Notes: generated from the sequence alone by a model not told the origin. DNA of 22,910 bases from Streptococcus mitis (GCA_001914195.1 MKYF01000023.1:1-22910); one strand, 5' to 3'; counted from the first letter of the stretch, positions 7,397-15,065 are shown. Translations and numbers: made by a program.

Positions 7397-7999
7397 TCAT
7401 TCCTCCTCAAAAGAAATCTCTGGCAACCGAGCAAGAATATCTTCTCGCTTAATGGCCCCTTGGCGTAAGATTTTCACCTTGTCTCCAGACAAGTCCAAAA
7501 TAGTTGAATCCTGTCCAGTTAGAAAAGCATCGTCTTCCAGACCCAGAACTTCTTGGTCAAAATCCTTCAGAATTTGTTCAAAGGTTACCCCACTTGCCTG
7601 ACCTGAGATATTGGCAGACGGTCCAATCAAGGGCCCCGTCTCTCTAATCAAATCAAGCGTGATGGGATGACTTGGCATCCGAAATCCCACCGTTGCAAGG
7701 CCAGAATTGACCCAATAGGGAACTCGGTCATTGGCTTCAAGGATAATGGTCAAGGGACCTGGCAAAAAGGTCTCTACAAGTTTTTGTAGATAAGCTGGCT
7801 GATTCTTTGAAAAGTGCAAGATGTCCTCGAGAGAGGCGATATTGAGATTAAGTGCCTTGTCTCTGGGACGACGTTTGAGCTGGTAAACATGATCAACTGC
7901 TTTTTCGTCTAGAGCCTTGGCAAAGAGACCATAAACCGTCTCTGTAGGTAGAACGACAGCTCCACCATTTTCCAACTCTTGTCTAATCCTGTCCATCAT
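7397..7999 (-). CDS. L-threonylcarbamoyladenylate synthase (TsaC/Sua5, YrdC domain)
   Basis: YrdC-domain protein of about 200 residues that makes threonylcarbamoyl-AMP from threonine, bicarbonate and ATP for the t6A37 modification of ANN-decoding tRNAs. Visible family motifs are GGAVVLPTETVYGLFAKA, KRRPRDKALNLNI (KRP/KxPL-binding lysine region), FLPGPLTIILE and GPSANISGQASG. There is no C-terminal Sua5 domain, so it is the short TsaC form. The start is uncertain: ATG at 7997-7999 (chosen), the next ATG at 7994-7996, or TTG at 8024-8026 with AAGGA 5 bases upstream. All lie within the end of prmC, so translation is probably coupled. The gene ends just before the GNAT start. Confidence 0.9.
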   Translation of the reverse strand: MMDRIRQELENGGAVVLPTETVYGLFAKALDEKAVDHVYQLKRRPRDKALNLNIASLEDILHFSKNQPAYLQKLVETFLPGPLTIILEANDRVPYWVNSGLATVGFRMPSHPITLDLIRETGPLIGPSANISGQASGVTFEQILKDFDQEVLGLEDDAFLTGQDSTILDLSGDKVKILRQGAIKREDILARLPEISFEEE

Positions 8000-8819
8000 C
8001 AACCACGACCATCCTATCTTGACCAAATTGGTCCTTAAGTATTCTTACACGTTTTTCAGGAAGATGCTTCCTAAAAAGTTCAGGAACACTTTGACCTTGC
8101 TTGTATCCAATTTCAAGGTAAATCTTACCACCATCTTTGAGATAGTCTTTTGCATCTTCCGCAATTCTACGGTAAATAGCTAGACCATCCTCATCTGCAA
8201 AGAGGGCTAGATGAGGCTCCGAATGCAAAACATTCAAGCCGACCTCTGACTCATCTTCACGAGAGATATAGGGTGGATTGGAAACAATTATATCATATTT
8301 TTCAGAAATTTCTGTAAAACAGTTAGATTTTTTTAAAAATATTTGAAGATTTTGATTTTTAGCATTTTCGTTAGCTACATCTAAAGCATCTTGGGAAATA
8401 TCTGCTGCTGTCACTGACCAATCTGGTCTGTTTTTTGCTAGAGCGAGAGCAATAGCTCCACTACCTGTTCCAATATCCAGAACTGAAAAATTCGTCTCAG
8501 GATTTTCAGCCAGGATAAGCTCAACCAACTCCTCTGTTTCTGGACGGGGAATCAAAACCCGCTCATCAACTTTTAACTGCATTCCATAAAAATCTGCCTG
8601 TCCAATGATGTACTGTGCCGGTTTATGAGCTGCTAACTGTTGGTAAATTCTTTTTACAAATACTTCTTCCTCTTCCGTCACTTCCTGCTGGAGGGCAAAA
8701 ACAAAGTCTGTAAACGTGAGGTCTTTCAGACTACGATAGACAAAAGAGAGGCTTTCAGCTTCCTCTCCTTGTCTTATCAACTCTTCTTCAAAATCTGAAA
8801 ATAATTGAGCTAATTTCAT
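7983..8819 (-). CDS. prmC: Release factor glutamine methyltransferase
   Basis: A 278-residue SAM-dependent methyltransferase (HemK/PrmC) that N5-methylates the glutamine of the GGQ motif in release factors, raising termination efficiency. Motifs: LDIGTGSGAIALALA (SAM-binding motif I, about residues 117-131), catalytic NPPY in IVSNPPYISRED (about 184-187), and the N-terminal helical RF-binding domain with IGQADFYGMQLKV before VLIPRPETEEL. It sits directly after prfA, its substrate gene, overlapping by one base (TAATG). This pairing is widespread. The 3' end overlaps the tsaC-like start region. Confidence 0.97.
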   Translation of the reverse strand: MKLAQLFSDFEEELIRQGEEAESLSFVYRSLKDLTFTDFVFALQQEVTEEEEVFVKRIYQQLAAHKPAQYIIGQADFYGMQLKVDERVLIPRPETEELVELILAENPETNFSVLDIGTGSGAIALALAKNRPDWSVTAADISQDALDVANENAKNQNLQIFLKKSNCFTEISEKYDIIVSNPPYISREDESEVGLNVLHSEPHLALFADEDGLAIYRRIAEDAKDYLKDGGKIYLEIGYKQGQSVPELFRKHLPEKRVRILKDQFGQDRMVVVDDGQD

Positions 8820-9898
8820 TATTTGTTTAATTCTTCTAATTTTTGTGTTTGGTCATAAAGAACCAAGGCATCCACAACTTCGTCCAATTTACCAGACAAA
8901 ATCGTATCTAGTTTTTGGAGAGTCAAGCCGATACGGTGGTCTGTGACACGGTTTTGTGGGAAATTATAAGTACGGATTCGTTCTGAACGGTCCCCAGTAC
9001 CGATTGTTGACTTACGCTCAGCGTCTTGTTCATCCTGAGCAATCTGAGCAAAGTGGTCAGCAACACGCGCACGGATGATTTTCATGGCTTTCTCACGGTT
9101 CTTCTGCTGAGTACGTTCTTCCTGCATCTCAACCTTGATATTGGTTGGCAAGTGAACGATACGAACGGCTGTCGCAACCTTATTGACGTTCTGTCCACCA
9201 GCACCTGATGCATGATAGATGTCGACACGAAGGTCTTTTGGATCAATGTCGTATTCAACCTCTTCCACTTCAGGCATGACAAGAACTGTCGCTGTCGAAG
9301 TATGTACACGGCCTTGGCTTTCTGTCACAGGGACACGTTGCACACGGTGGGCACCAGATTCATACTTGAGTTTAGAGTATACAGACTGACCAGAAACCAT
9401 AGCAACCACTTCTTTGAAACCACCGACACCATTCATAGAAGCCTCCATGACTTCAAAGCGCCATCCTTGAGCTTCAGCATACTTTTGGTACATGGTTAGC
9501 AAATCTCCAGCGAAAAGTGCTGCTTCGTCTCCACCAGCAGCGCCACGGATTTCAAGGATGATATTCTTGTCATCGTTTGGATCCTTTGGAAGGAGCAAGA
9601 TTTTCAGTTTTTCTTCGTATTCTTCTTTTTCAGCCTTGGCATCTTTGAGCTCTTGCTTGGCCATTTCTTCCAAGTCCGCATCTCCGCCTGATTCCTTAAT
9701 CATCTCTTCAGCATCAACGATGTTTTGAAGGACTTGTTTGTATTCTCGGTAAGCCGTCACTGTATCACGGCTTGAAGACTCTTCTTTTGAGAGCTCCATG
9801 AAACGCTTGGTGTCCGAAACCACATCTGGGTCACTGAGCAACTCTCCTAATTCTTCATAACGGTCTTCTACAGCTTGTAGTTGATCATAGATGTTCAT
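8819..9898 (-). CDS. prfA: Peptide chain release factor 1
   Basis: A 359-residue class I release factor that reads UAA and UAG and triggers peptidyl-tRNA hydrolysis. The PxT stop-codon tripeptide is present as RVPVTESQGRVHTS, and the catalytic GGQ is in HASGAGGQNVNK (near residue 237). The coiled N-terminal domain (DAEEMIKESGGDADLEEMA region) and the normal length of about 360 support full function. Its ATG overlaps the tdk TGA by four bases (ATGA) and its TAA overlaps the prmC ATG by one base, so the three are one transcription unit with coupled translation. Confidence 0.98.
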   Translation of the reverse strand: MNIYDQLQAVEDRYEELGELLSDPDVVSDTKRFMELSKEESSSRDTVTAYREYKQVLQNIVDAEEMIKESGGDADLEEMAKQELKDAKAEKEEYEEKLKILLLPKDPNDDKNIILEIRGAAGGDEAALFAGDLLTMYQKYAEAQGWRFEVMEASMNGVGGFKEVVAMVSGQSVYSKLKYESGAHRVQRVPVTESQGRVHTSTATVLVMPEVEEVEYDIDPKDLRVDIYHASGAGGQNVNKVATAVRIVHLPTNIKVEMQEERTQQKNREKAMKIIRARVADHFAQIAQDEQDAERKSTIGTGDRSERIRTYNFPQNRVTDHRIGLTLQKLDTILSGKLDEVVDALVLYDQTQKLEELNK

Positions 9899-10485
9899 TT
9901 TTCTTCATTCTCCTTATTGATTTCAGGGGCAAAATAATGTTTACGGCAAACCGAGATATAGGTTTCATTGCCACCAATCTGAATCTGCTCACCATCGTAA
10001 ACGGGCAGTCCATCCTGTGTTCGCAAAACCATAATCGCCTTTTTCTTACAATACTGACAGATGGTCTTGATTTCGTCAATCTTGTCTGCTAAGAGCAAGA
10101 GATACTTGGAACCTTCGAACAGTTCATTGCGAAAGTCATTTTTCAAGCCAAAAGCCATGACGGGTATGTCTAACTCATCAACAACACGAGCTAGATCGTA
10201 AACATGGTGACGCTTGAGAAACTGGGCTTCATCGACCAACACACAGTAAGGTTTCTCAGGTAGGTCTCGGATATAGCCAAAGATATCCGTTGACTCCTCA
10301 ATCGCAATGGCAGGGCGTTTCATGCCAATTCGACTCGATACATAGCCAACACCGTCACGCGTATCCAGAGCTGAAGTCATAATCACAACACCTTTTCCTT
10401 GCTCCTCATAGTTATAGGCCACCTTGAGAATCTCAATCGTCTTACCAGAGTTCATGGTCCCATAACGATAATACAACTGTGCCAT
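9895..10485 (-). CDS. tdk: Thymidine kinase
   Basis: A 196-residue type II thymidine kinase that phosphorylates thymidine (and deoxyuridine) to dTMP for nucleotide salvage. The P-loop GTMNSGKT is at residues 9-16; VLVDEAQFL carries the Walker B Asp and catalytic Glu; C-terminal zinc ligands are CQYCKKKA and CRKH; and the lasso-like substrate loop is GLPVYDGEQIQIGG. First gene of the minus-strand series that goes on to prfA. The ribosome site is poor (GAAGCAAGAAAC), while a TATACT -10 with TGA extension (10528-10536) lies upstream. Confidence 0.97.
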   Translation of the reverse strand: MAQLYYRYGTMNSGKTIEILKVAYNYEEQGKGVVIMTSALDTRDGVGYVSSRIGMKRPAIAIEESTDIFGYIRDLPEKPYCVLVDEAQFLKRHHVYDLARVVDELDIPVMAFGLKNDFRNELFEGSKYLLLLADKIDEIKTICQYCKKKAIMVLRTQDGLPVYDGEQIQIGGNETYISVCRKHYFAPEINKENEEK

Positions 10486-10527
10486 GTTTCTTGCTTCACG
10501 TCCATTTCTAAATTTTTGCTACATTCT

Positions 10528-10556
10528 AGTATATCATAATTTTCTTAAGCTTTAAA
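10528..10556 (-). promoter_or_regulatory. Promoter of the tdk-prfA-prmC series
   Basis: Minus-strand TATACT at 10528-10533 with TG one base upstream (extended -10) and a weak TTTAAA 17 bases further up (10551-10556). Predicted start near 10521, 35 bases before tdk. Confidence 0.55.
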
Positions 10557-10566
10557 CGGCAAAATG

Positions 10567-10575
10567 TGGTAAAAT
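10567..10575 (+). promoter_or_regulatory. Extended -10 promoter of the tautomerase gene
   Basis: TGGTAAAAT (TGn plus TAAAAT at 10570-10575) without a recognisable -35. It faces away from the tdk promoter about 40 bp to the left. Confidence 0.5.
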
Positions 10576-10608
10576 AGAAGAAATCAAAAACTAGTGGAGG
10601 AAGCTATT

Positions 10609-10791
10609 ATGCCATTTGTACGCATCGATTTATTTGAAGGACGCACGCTTGAGCAAAAGAAAGCTCTTGCTAAGGAAGTAACGGAAGCTGTTGTCCGTAA
10701 CACTGGAGCACCTCAATCTGCTGTCCATGTCATCATCAACGACATGCCAGAAGGAACTTACTTCCCACAAGGGGAAATGCGCACCAAATAA
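10609..10791 (+). CDS. 4-oxalocrotonate tautomerase family protein
   Basis: A 60-residue small tautomerase. After removal of Met the N-terminal Pro1 (MPFVRIDLFEGRT) would be the catalytic base, and Arg12-type residues follow in the GRTLEQKKALAKEVTEAV helix. The start must be ATG 10609-10611: it has GGAGG 7 bases upstream and exposes Pro1; an in-frame ATG at 10594 overlaps the ribosome site itself and would bury Pro1. Members work as hexamers on enol/keto substrates; the substrate in streptococci is not known. It is a single-gene unit between its own extended -10 promoter and a terminator. Confidence 0.93.
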   Translation: MPFVRIDLFEGRTLEQKKALAKEVTEAVVRNTGAPQSAVHVIINDMPEGTYFPQGEMRTK

Positions 10792-10794
10792 GCT

Positions 10795-10822
10795 AGCTTA
10801 AGCAGAATTGCTTAGGCTTTTT
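10795..10822 (+). terminator. Terminator after the tautomerase gene
   Basis: AGCTTAAGCA and TGCTTAGGCT form a 10-bp stem with one G-U pair around GAAT, followed by five T. Confidence 0.85.
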
Positions 10823-10842
10823 CAATCTCCAAGTAGCATCCA

Positions 10843-10871
10843 TTGAAGAAATAGTTCAAATTTGTTACAAT
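10843..10871 (+). promoter_or_regulatory. Promoter of mnmE
   Basis: TTGAAG (10843-10848), 17-base spacer, TACAAT (10866-10871). Predicted leader about 50 bases. Confidence 0.65.
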
Positions 10872-10928
10872 TTGAAAAGAGACTTGGAAAAATTTCCAAG
10901 AAAAGAGCTATTTATTAAAGGAAACATT

Positions 10929-12302
10929 ATGATTACACGTGAATTTGATACCATCGCTGCTATCTCTACTCCACTAGGTGAAGGGGCTATTGGTATTGTC
11001 CGCCTGAGCGGAACAGATAGTTTTGCGATTGCGCAAAAGATTTTCAAAGGAAAAGACTTGAATCAGGTTGCTAGCCATACCCTTAACTACGGTCACATCG
11101 TTGACCCTCAGACAGGAAAAGTCATGGACGAGGTTATGGTTGGAGCTATGAAGTCTCCAAAGACCTTCACTCGTGAGGATATTATCGAGATTAACACCCA
11201 CGGTGGGATTGCGGTGACCAATGAAATTCTCCAACTAGCTATCCGTAAAGGAGCTCGATTGGCTGAACCTGGTGAATTTACCAAACGTGCCTTTCTAAAC
11301 GGTCGTGTTGACTTGACTCAGGCTGAAGCCGTTATGGACATCATCCGCGCCAAGACAGACAAGGCCATGAACATTGCGGTCAAACAATTAGATGGTTCCC
11401 TTTCTGATCTTATCAATAATACCCGTCAAGAAATCCTCAATACACTTGCCCAAGTTGAGGTCAATATTGATTATCCTGAGTATGATGATGTTGAAGAAGC
11501 GACTACTGCTGTTGTCCGGGAAAAGACAATAGAGTTTGAACAATTACTAACTAATCTCCTTAGAACAGCCCGTCGCGGTAAAATCCTTCGTGAAGGAATT
11601 TCAACAGCTATCATCGGACGTCCCAACGTTGGGAAATCTAGCCTCCTAAACAACCTCTTGCGTGAGGACAAGGCTATCGTTACAGATATTGCTGGTACGA
11701 CACGTGATGTCATCGAAGAATACGTCAACATCAACGGTGTTCCTCTAAAATTGATTGACACAGCTGGTATTCGTGAAACGGATGACATCGTGGAACAAAT
11801 AGGTGTTGAGCGTTCGAAAAAAGCCCTCAAGGAAGCCGACTTGGTTCTACTGGTGCTAAATGCCAGTGAACCACTGACCGCTCAAGACAGACAACTCTTA
11901 GAAATCAGTCAGGACACCAACCGCATTATTCTTCTTAATAAAACTGACCTGCCTGAAGTTATTGAAACCTCTGAACTTCCAGAAGATGTCATTCGCATTT
12001 CAGTCCTTAAAAATCAAAATATCGATAAGATTGAAGAGCGCATTAACAACCTCTTCTTTGAAAATGCTGGTTTGGTTGAACAAGATGCTACCTACTTGTC
12101 AAATGCTCGTCATATTTCCTTGATTGAGAAGGCTGTTGAAAGTTTGCAAGCTGTTAATGAAGGACTAGAACTAGGTATGCCAGTTGACTTGCTTCAAGTT
12201 GACTTGACCCGTACTTGGGAAATCCTCGGAGAAATCACTGGGGATGCTGCTCCTGATGAACTCATCACCCAACTCTTTAGCCAATTCTGTTTAGGAAAAT
12301 AA
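10929..12302 (+). CDS. mnmE: tRNA uridine-5-carboxymethylaminomethyl modification GTPase MnmE (TrmE)
   Basis: A 457-residue GTPase that, with MnmG, modifies the wobble uridine U34 of several tRNAs (cmnm5U). Domains: N-terminal tetrahydrofolate-binding domain (DTIAAISTPLGEGAIGIVRLSG), central helical domain, inserted G domain with P-loop GRPNVGKSS (about 230-238), G2 TTRDV, G3 DTAG (LIDTAGIRETDD) and G4 NKTD, and the C-terminal FCLGK, which gives the required CxGK motif. I start at ATG 10929 because AAAGGAAA stands 8 bases upstream and the family begins MITREFDTIAA; an in-frame ATG at 10872 has no ribosome site and adds a non-family tail. Convergent with dapA through a shared terminator. Confidence 0.97.
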   Translation: MITREFDTIAAISTPLGEGAIGIVRLSGTDSFAIAQKIFKGKDLNQVASHTLNYGHIVDPQTGKVMDEVMVGAMKSPKTFTREDIIEINTHGGIAVTNEILQLAIRKGARLAEPGEFTKRAFLNGRVDLTQAEAVMDIIRAKTDKAMNIAVKQLDGSLSDLINNTRQEILNTLAQVEVNIDYPEYDDVEEATTAVVREKTIEFEQLLTNLLRTARRGKILREGISTAIIGRPNVGKSSLLNNLLREDKAIVTDIAGTTRDVIEEYVNINGVPLKLIDTAGIRETDDIVEQIGVERSKKALKEADLVLLVLNASEPLTAQDRQLLEISQDTNRIILLNKTDLPEVIETSELPEDVIRISVLKNQNIDKIEERINNLFFENAGLVEQDATYLSNARHISLIEKAVESLQAVNEGLELGMPVDLLQVDLTRTWEILGEITGDAAPDELITQLFSQFCLGK

Positions 12303-12304
12303 GA

Positions 12305-12340
12305 AAAATCCATGATCCTTCTTGCGGTCATGGATTTTAT
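12305..12340. terminator. Bidirectional terminator between mnmE and dapA
   Basis: AAAATCCATGA and TCATGGATTTT form an 11-bp perfect stem with a 12-base loop. T-rich sequence stands on both sides, so it can serve both convergent genes. Confidence 0.8.
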
Positions 12341-12347
12341 TGTCTTA

Positions 12348-13283
12348 TTAGTAATCTGGTCTTAAGACACCTGTTACGGTTGCCTTAGTCGCTTCGTAAT
12401 CGCCATCTACAACAACCTTGATAATGCGTTTGGCATCTTCTTCTGGTGCTGGAACAAGAGGTAGACGAGTTGGACCAGCTTCAAATCCCATATAGTTCAA
12501 AACTGCCTTAACTGGAGCAGGACTTGGATAAGAGAAGAGGGCATTGACCTTAGGAATGAATTTACGCTGAATAGCTGCAGCTTTCTTCATATCGCTTTCA
12601 GCAATTGCAGTGAACATTTCGTGCATCTCATCCCCATTTGTATGAGAGGCAACAGAAATAACCCCGTCCGCACCAAGATTCATGGCATGGAAAGCATCAC
12701 CATCCTCACCTGTATAAATCAAGAACTCTTCTGGCTTGTGCTCAATCAAGTAAGCCATATTAGCTAAGCTGGTACATTCTTTGACACCAATAATATTTGG
12801 ATGGTCAGCCAAACGAAGCATGGTTTCTGGAGTTAATTCGACAACCACACGACCTGGAATATTATAGATAATAATTGGTAGGTCAGAAGCATCCGCAATC
12901 GCCTTAAAGTGCTGGTACATCCCTTCTTGAGAAGGTTTGTTGTAGTAAGGTACAATAGCGAGTCCAGCAGCAAAACCGCCAAATTCCGCTACTTCTTTGA
13001 CAAACTCAATAGAGTCACGCGTATCATTAGTACCTACACCCGCAATCAAAGGAACGCGTCCATTGACAACTTTTTGAACTGCCTCAAAGAGTTCCAACTC
13101 TTCATCGTGGGTCAAAGTTGGACTCTCGGCAGTCGTCCCTGCAAGAAGAATACCATCTGTGTGATGGGCCAATAAATGCTCAATCAAGGCTGGAATGGCA
13201 TCAAAGTTGATGGAACCATCCTCATGGAAAGGAGTAATAAAGGCTGTGATGATTTTACACTCTTTTAAATCTTGATAAGACAT
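12348..13283 (-). CDS. dapA: 4-hydroxy-tetrahydrodipicolinate synthase
   Basis: A 311-residue TIM-barrel aldolase that condenses pyruvate with aspartate semialdehyde, the first committed step to diaminopimelate and lysine; in streptococci lysine is the third residue of the wall peptide. The Schiff-base lysine is Lys168 (IIGVKECTS), the catalytic tyrosine is Tyr140 (IIIYNIPGR), and GTTAESPTL (about 49-57) is the pyruvate-carboxylate site. It lies 55 bp downstream of asd in the same direction and uses the Asd product, so an operon is likely, although a hairpin at 13309-13326 lies between. Ribosome site GAGAGGTG. Confidence 0.97.
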   Translation of the reverse strand: MSYQDLKECKIITAFITPFHEDGSINFDAIPALIEHLLAHHTDGILLAGTTAESPTLTHDEELELFEAVQKVVNGRVPLIAGVGTNDTRDSIEFVKEVAEFGGFAAGLAIVPYYNKPSQEGMYQHFKAIADASDLPIIIYNIPGRVVVELTPETMLRLADHPNIIGVKECTSLANMAYLIEHKPEEFLIYTGEDGDAFHAMNLGADGVISVASHTNGDEMHEMFTAIAESDMKKAAAIQRKFIPKVNALFSYPSPAPVKAVLNYMGFEAGPTRLPLVPAPEEDAKRIIKVVVDGDYEATKATVTGVLRPDY

Positions 13284-13308
13284 GAAAACACCTCTCTATT
13301 TCAAAGAA

Positions 13309-13326
13309 GGAGTTCATCTGAACTCC
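13309..13326 (-). terminator. Short hairpin between asd and dapA (possible attenuator)
   Basis: GGAGTTC and GAACTCC form a perfect 7-bp stem around a four-base loop, followed on the minus strand by TTCTTTG, a poor T-run. It could lower dapA expression relative to asd or protect the mRNA end; full termination is not expected. Confidence 0.4.
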
Positions 13327-13338
13327 TAAATTATATGA

Positions 13339-14415
13339 CTATTTTAATTCAAATTTCAATTCGGCAGTTGGACGAACCAAGCCACGTTCATGAAGAGTTT
13401 CCGCAATCTGAACGGAGTTCCAAGCAGCACCTTTGAGAAGGTTATCTGAAACAACCCACATGTGGATTCCTTTTTCAGCATCCAAGTCTTTACGGATACG
13501 ACCAACAAAGGTATCACGTGAACCAACTGCATTGATGGCTTGTGGATAGATTTGATGAGCTACATCATCTTCAAGAACAGCACCTGGGAAGGCCGCGATA
13601 GCTGCTTTAACTTCTTCGATTGGAGCCACTTCTTTTGTTTCGATATAAACTGACTCAGAGTGAGCTGACAATACTGGAATACGCACACATGTTGCTGAAA
13701 CGGCTATGCTATCATCTTCCATGATTTTCTTAGTTTCCTTAGTCATCTTCATCTCTTCGTAAGTGTAATCATTGTCCGTGAAGACATCAATTTGTGGAAG
13801 AGCGTTGAAGGCGATAGGATAGTGTTTCTTGTCACCACCTGAAGGCAAGATTTCGGCATGCAAATCACGTGGGGTTACACCATCATTCAAGACTTCACGA
13901 AGTTCACGTTGTGTTTCAAGAATCGCTCCCATACCAGCACCTGAAACTGCTTGGTAAGTTGAAACGATGATACGATCCAAGCCCCATTTTTGGCGAACTG
14001 GCTCAAGAGCCACCATCATTTGGATTGTTGAACAGTTAGGGCAAGCAATAATCCCGTTGTGGGCATCAAGTGCGTGAGCATTGACCTCTGGAACAACCAA
14101 AGGAACATCTGGATTTTGACGGAAGTAAGATGTATTATCTACTACTACCGCTCCAGCCTTCACTGCGTATGGTGCATACTTAGCTGATGTAGAACCACCT
14201 GCTGAAAAGAGAGCAATATCAACTCCTTCAAAAGCAGTTTCAGTCGTTTCTTCAATCGTAATATCTTGGTCTTTAAATTTCAAAGTCTTGCCTGCTGAAC
14301 GTGCAGAAGCAAGTAAACGAATTTTATCGATTGGAAGTGTTGATTCTTCCAACATTTTTATCATCTGAGCACCGACAGCACCTGTCGCGCCGACTACAGC
14401 AACTGTATATCCCAT
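13339..14415 (-). CDS. asd: Aspartate-semialdehyde dehydrogenase
   Basis: A 358-residue NADP enzyme that reduces aspartyl phosphate to aspartate semialdehyde, the branch point to lysine/DAP and to threonine and methionine. The Rossmann motif is VAVVGATGAVGAQM (about 5-18), and the catalytic cysteine is Cys128 in ACPNCSTIQMM. The length is normal. Its own promoter (14461-14488) gives a leader of about 40 bases, and a separate small RNA is encoded directly upstream. It is followed by dapA, which uses its product. Confidence 0.98.
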   Translation of the reverse strand: MGYTVAVVGATGAVGAQMIKMLEESTLPIDKIRLLASARSAGKTLKFKDQDITIEETTETAFEGVDIALFSAGGSTSAKYAPYAVKAGAVVVDNTSYFRQNPDVPLVVPEVNAHALDAHNGIIACPNCSTIQMMVALEPVRQKWGLDRIIVSTYQAVSGAGMGAILETQRELREVLNDGVTPRDLHAEILPSGGDKKHYPIAFNALPQIDVFTDNDYTYEEMKMTKETKKIMEDDSIAVSATCVRIPVLSAHSESVYIETKEVAPIEEVKAAIAAFPGAVLEDDVAHQIYPQAINAVGSRDTFVGRIRKDLDAEKGIHMWVVSDNLLKGAAWNSVQIAETLHERGLVRPTAELKFELK

Positions 14416-14460
14416 ACATAACCTCTTTCGGAATTTTCTAAAAATTTCTATAATAGATGT

Positions 14461-14488
14461 ATTATACTACTTTTTCCATGAATTGCAA
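14461..14488 (-). promoter_or_regulatory. Promoter of asd
   Basis: Minus-strand TTGCAA (14483-14488), 16-base spacer, TATAAT (14461-14466). It lies downstream of the terminator of the asd RNA, so asd can be transcribed without the RNA. Confidence 0.75.
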
Positions 14489-14510
14489 AGCTTTTTCATC
14501 ATTTTTTGGA

Positions 14511-14656
14511 AAATAAAAATCCCCAGTCGCTAGACCAGGGACTAAGAGGCATCTTCATGTGATGAGCAGGTTCACACAACTCATCAAGGTCCGCTCCTGC
14601 GTTATGACCTCCTTATGCTCAATAGTAGTCCGAAGACAACCTATCGACTCATCGCA
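14511..14656 (-). ncRNA. asd-type small RNA upstream of asd
   Basis: A transcript of about 145 bases is predicted from a near-consensus promoter (TTGACA 14686-14691, 17 bases, TAGAAT 14663-14668) to a terminator (CCCTGGTC, loop TAGC, GACTGGGG at 14518-14538, then TTTTTATTTT). Position directly upstream of asd, size and compact structure match the published asd RNA motif of lactic acid bacteria, of which a S. pyogenes member was seen as an independent RNA. Internal pairing visible: GATGAG with CTCATC, and GGTC with GACC. It also holds AAGGAGGTC (14606-14614). The assignment rests on context and my memory of the motif; a covariance-model search would settle it. Function is unknown. Confidence 0.75.
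14518..14538 (-). terminator. Terminator of the asd RNA
   Basis: An 8-bp stem CCCTGGTC/GACTGGGG with loop TAGC, followed by TTTTTATTTT on the minus strand. Stem includes two G-U pairs. Confidence 0.85.
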
Positions 14657-14662
14657 TCTACT

Positions 14663-14691
14663 ATTCTACTAAAGAGAATGACTTTTGTCAA
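14663..14691 (-). promoter_or_regulatory. Promoter of the asd RNA
   Basis: TTGACA (14686-14691), 17-base spacer and TAGAAT (14663-14668) on the minus strand. The -35 begins only 9 bases from the end of the BOX element. Confidence 0.85.
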
Positions 14692-14699
14692 CAGACGAA

Positions 14700-14895
14700 A
14701 CTCTTTATATTATCAAATTCAAACTTCGTCAGCGTCTCCTTAGCGTATATATGTTACTGACTTCGTCAGTTTCATCTACAACCTCAAAAACATGTTTTGA
14801 GCTGACTTCGTCAGTCTTATCTACAACCTCAAAGCAGTGCTTTGATCAGCCTGCAGCTAGCTTCCTAGTTTGCTCTTTGATTTTCATTGAGTATT
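14700..14895 (-). repeat. BOX element, boxA-boxB-boxB-boxC with worn boxC
   Basis: Read on the minus strand: boxA at about 14847-14895 (ends TTTTCATTGAGTATT on the plus strand), two tandem 45-bp boxB copies at 14802-14846 and 14757-14801, each starting CTGACTTCGTCAG on the plus strand, and boxC at about 14700-14756. The boxC differs from the copy at 1443-1500 at many positions, so this element is older or partly decayed. Confidence 0.92.
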
Positions 14896-14952
14896 GGTTT
14901 TATTTACATAGGTGCATAAGAAATATCTTTGAAAAATTTGAGACAAACATAA

Positions 14953-14980
14953 CAAAAACCCTTGTAAATCAAGGGCTTTT
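14953..14980 (-). terminator. Terminator after tRNA-Thr
   Basis: GCCCTTG and CAAGGGT stem (CCCTTG/CAAGGG, loop ATTTA on the minus strand), followed by TTTTTG. It stands about 13 bases downstream of the tRNA. Confidence 0.85.
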
Positions 14981-14992
14981 CTGTCTATTTAA

Positions 14993-15065
14993 TGCTAATT
15001 GCCGGGATTGAACCGGCGACCTCATCCTTACCATGGATGCGCTCTGCCAACTGAGCTAAATCAGC
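14993..15065 (-). tRNA. tRNA-Thr (anticodon GGT)
   Basis: The 73-base minus-strand sequence folds as a cloverleaf: acceptor GCTGATT with AATTAGC (one G-U), D-arm GCTC...GAGC, anticodon stem CATCC/GGATG with loop ATGGTAA giving anticodon GGT, and T-arm GCCGG TTCAATC CCGGC. GGT reads ACC and ACU threonine codons. CCA is not encoded (TT follows A73), so it must be added by the CCA enzyme. It is a single-tRNA transcription unit with its own promoter and terminator. Confidence 0.96.

Noticed and set aside
7396..7434. Longer start of the GNAT protein
   Set aside because: It would begin inside the preceding gene; GGAGGAAT directly before ATG 7395 decides the start.
8280..8350. Very AT-rich stretch inside prmC, considered as an insertion or frameshift
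   Set aside because: The reading frame is intact, and the SAM and NPPY motifs lie on either side at normal spacing.
9026..9728. Several plus-strand reading frames opposite prfA
   Set aside because: Shadows of prfA codon structure without ribosome sites or family features.
10872..10928. Longer MnmE start at 10872
   Set aside because: No ribosome site, and it begins one base past the -10 hexamer, so it would not be fully in the mRNA; family N-terminus starts at 10929.
14685..15011. Plus-strand 108-codon reading frame
   Set aside because: It consists of BOX repeat, terminator and part of the tRNA-Thr complement; not a gene.
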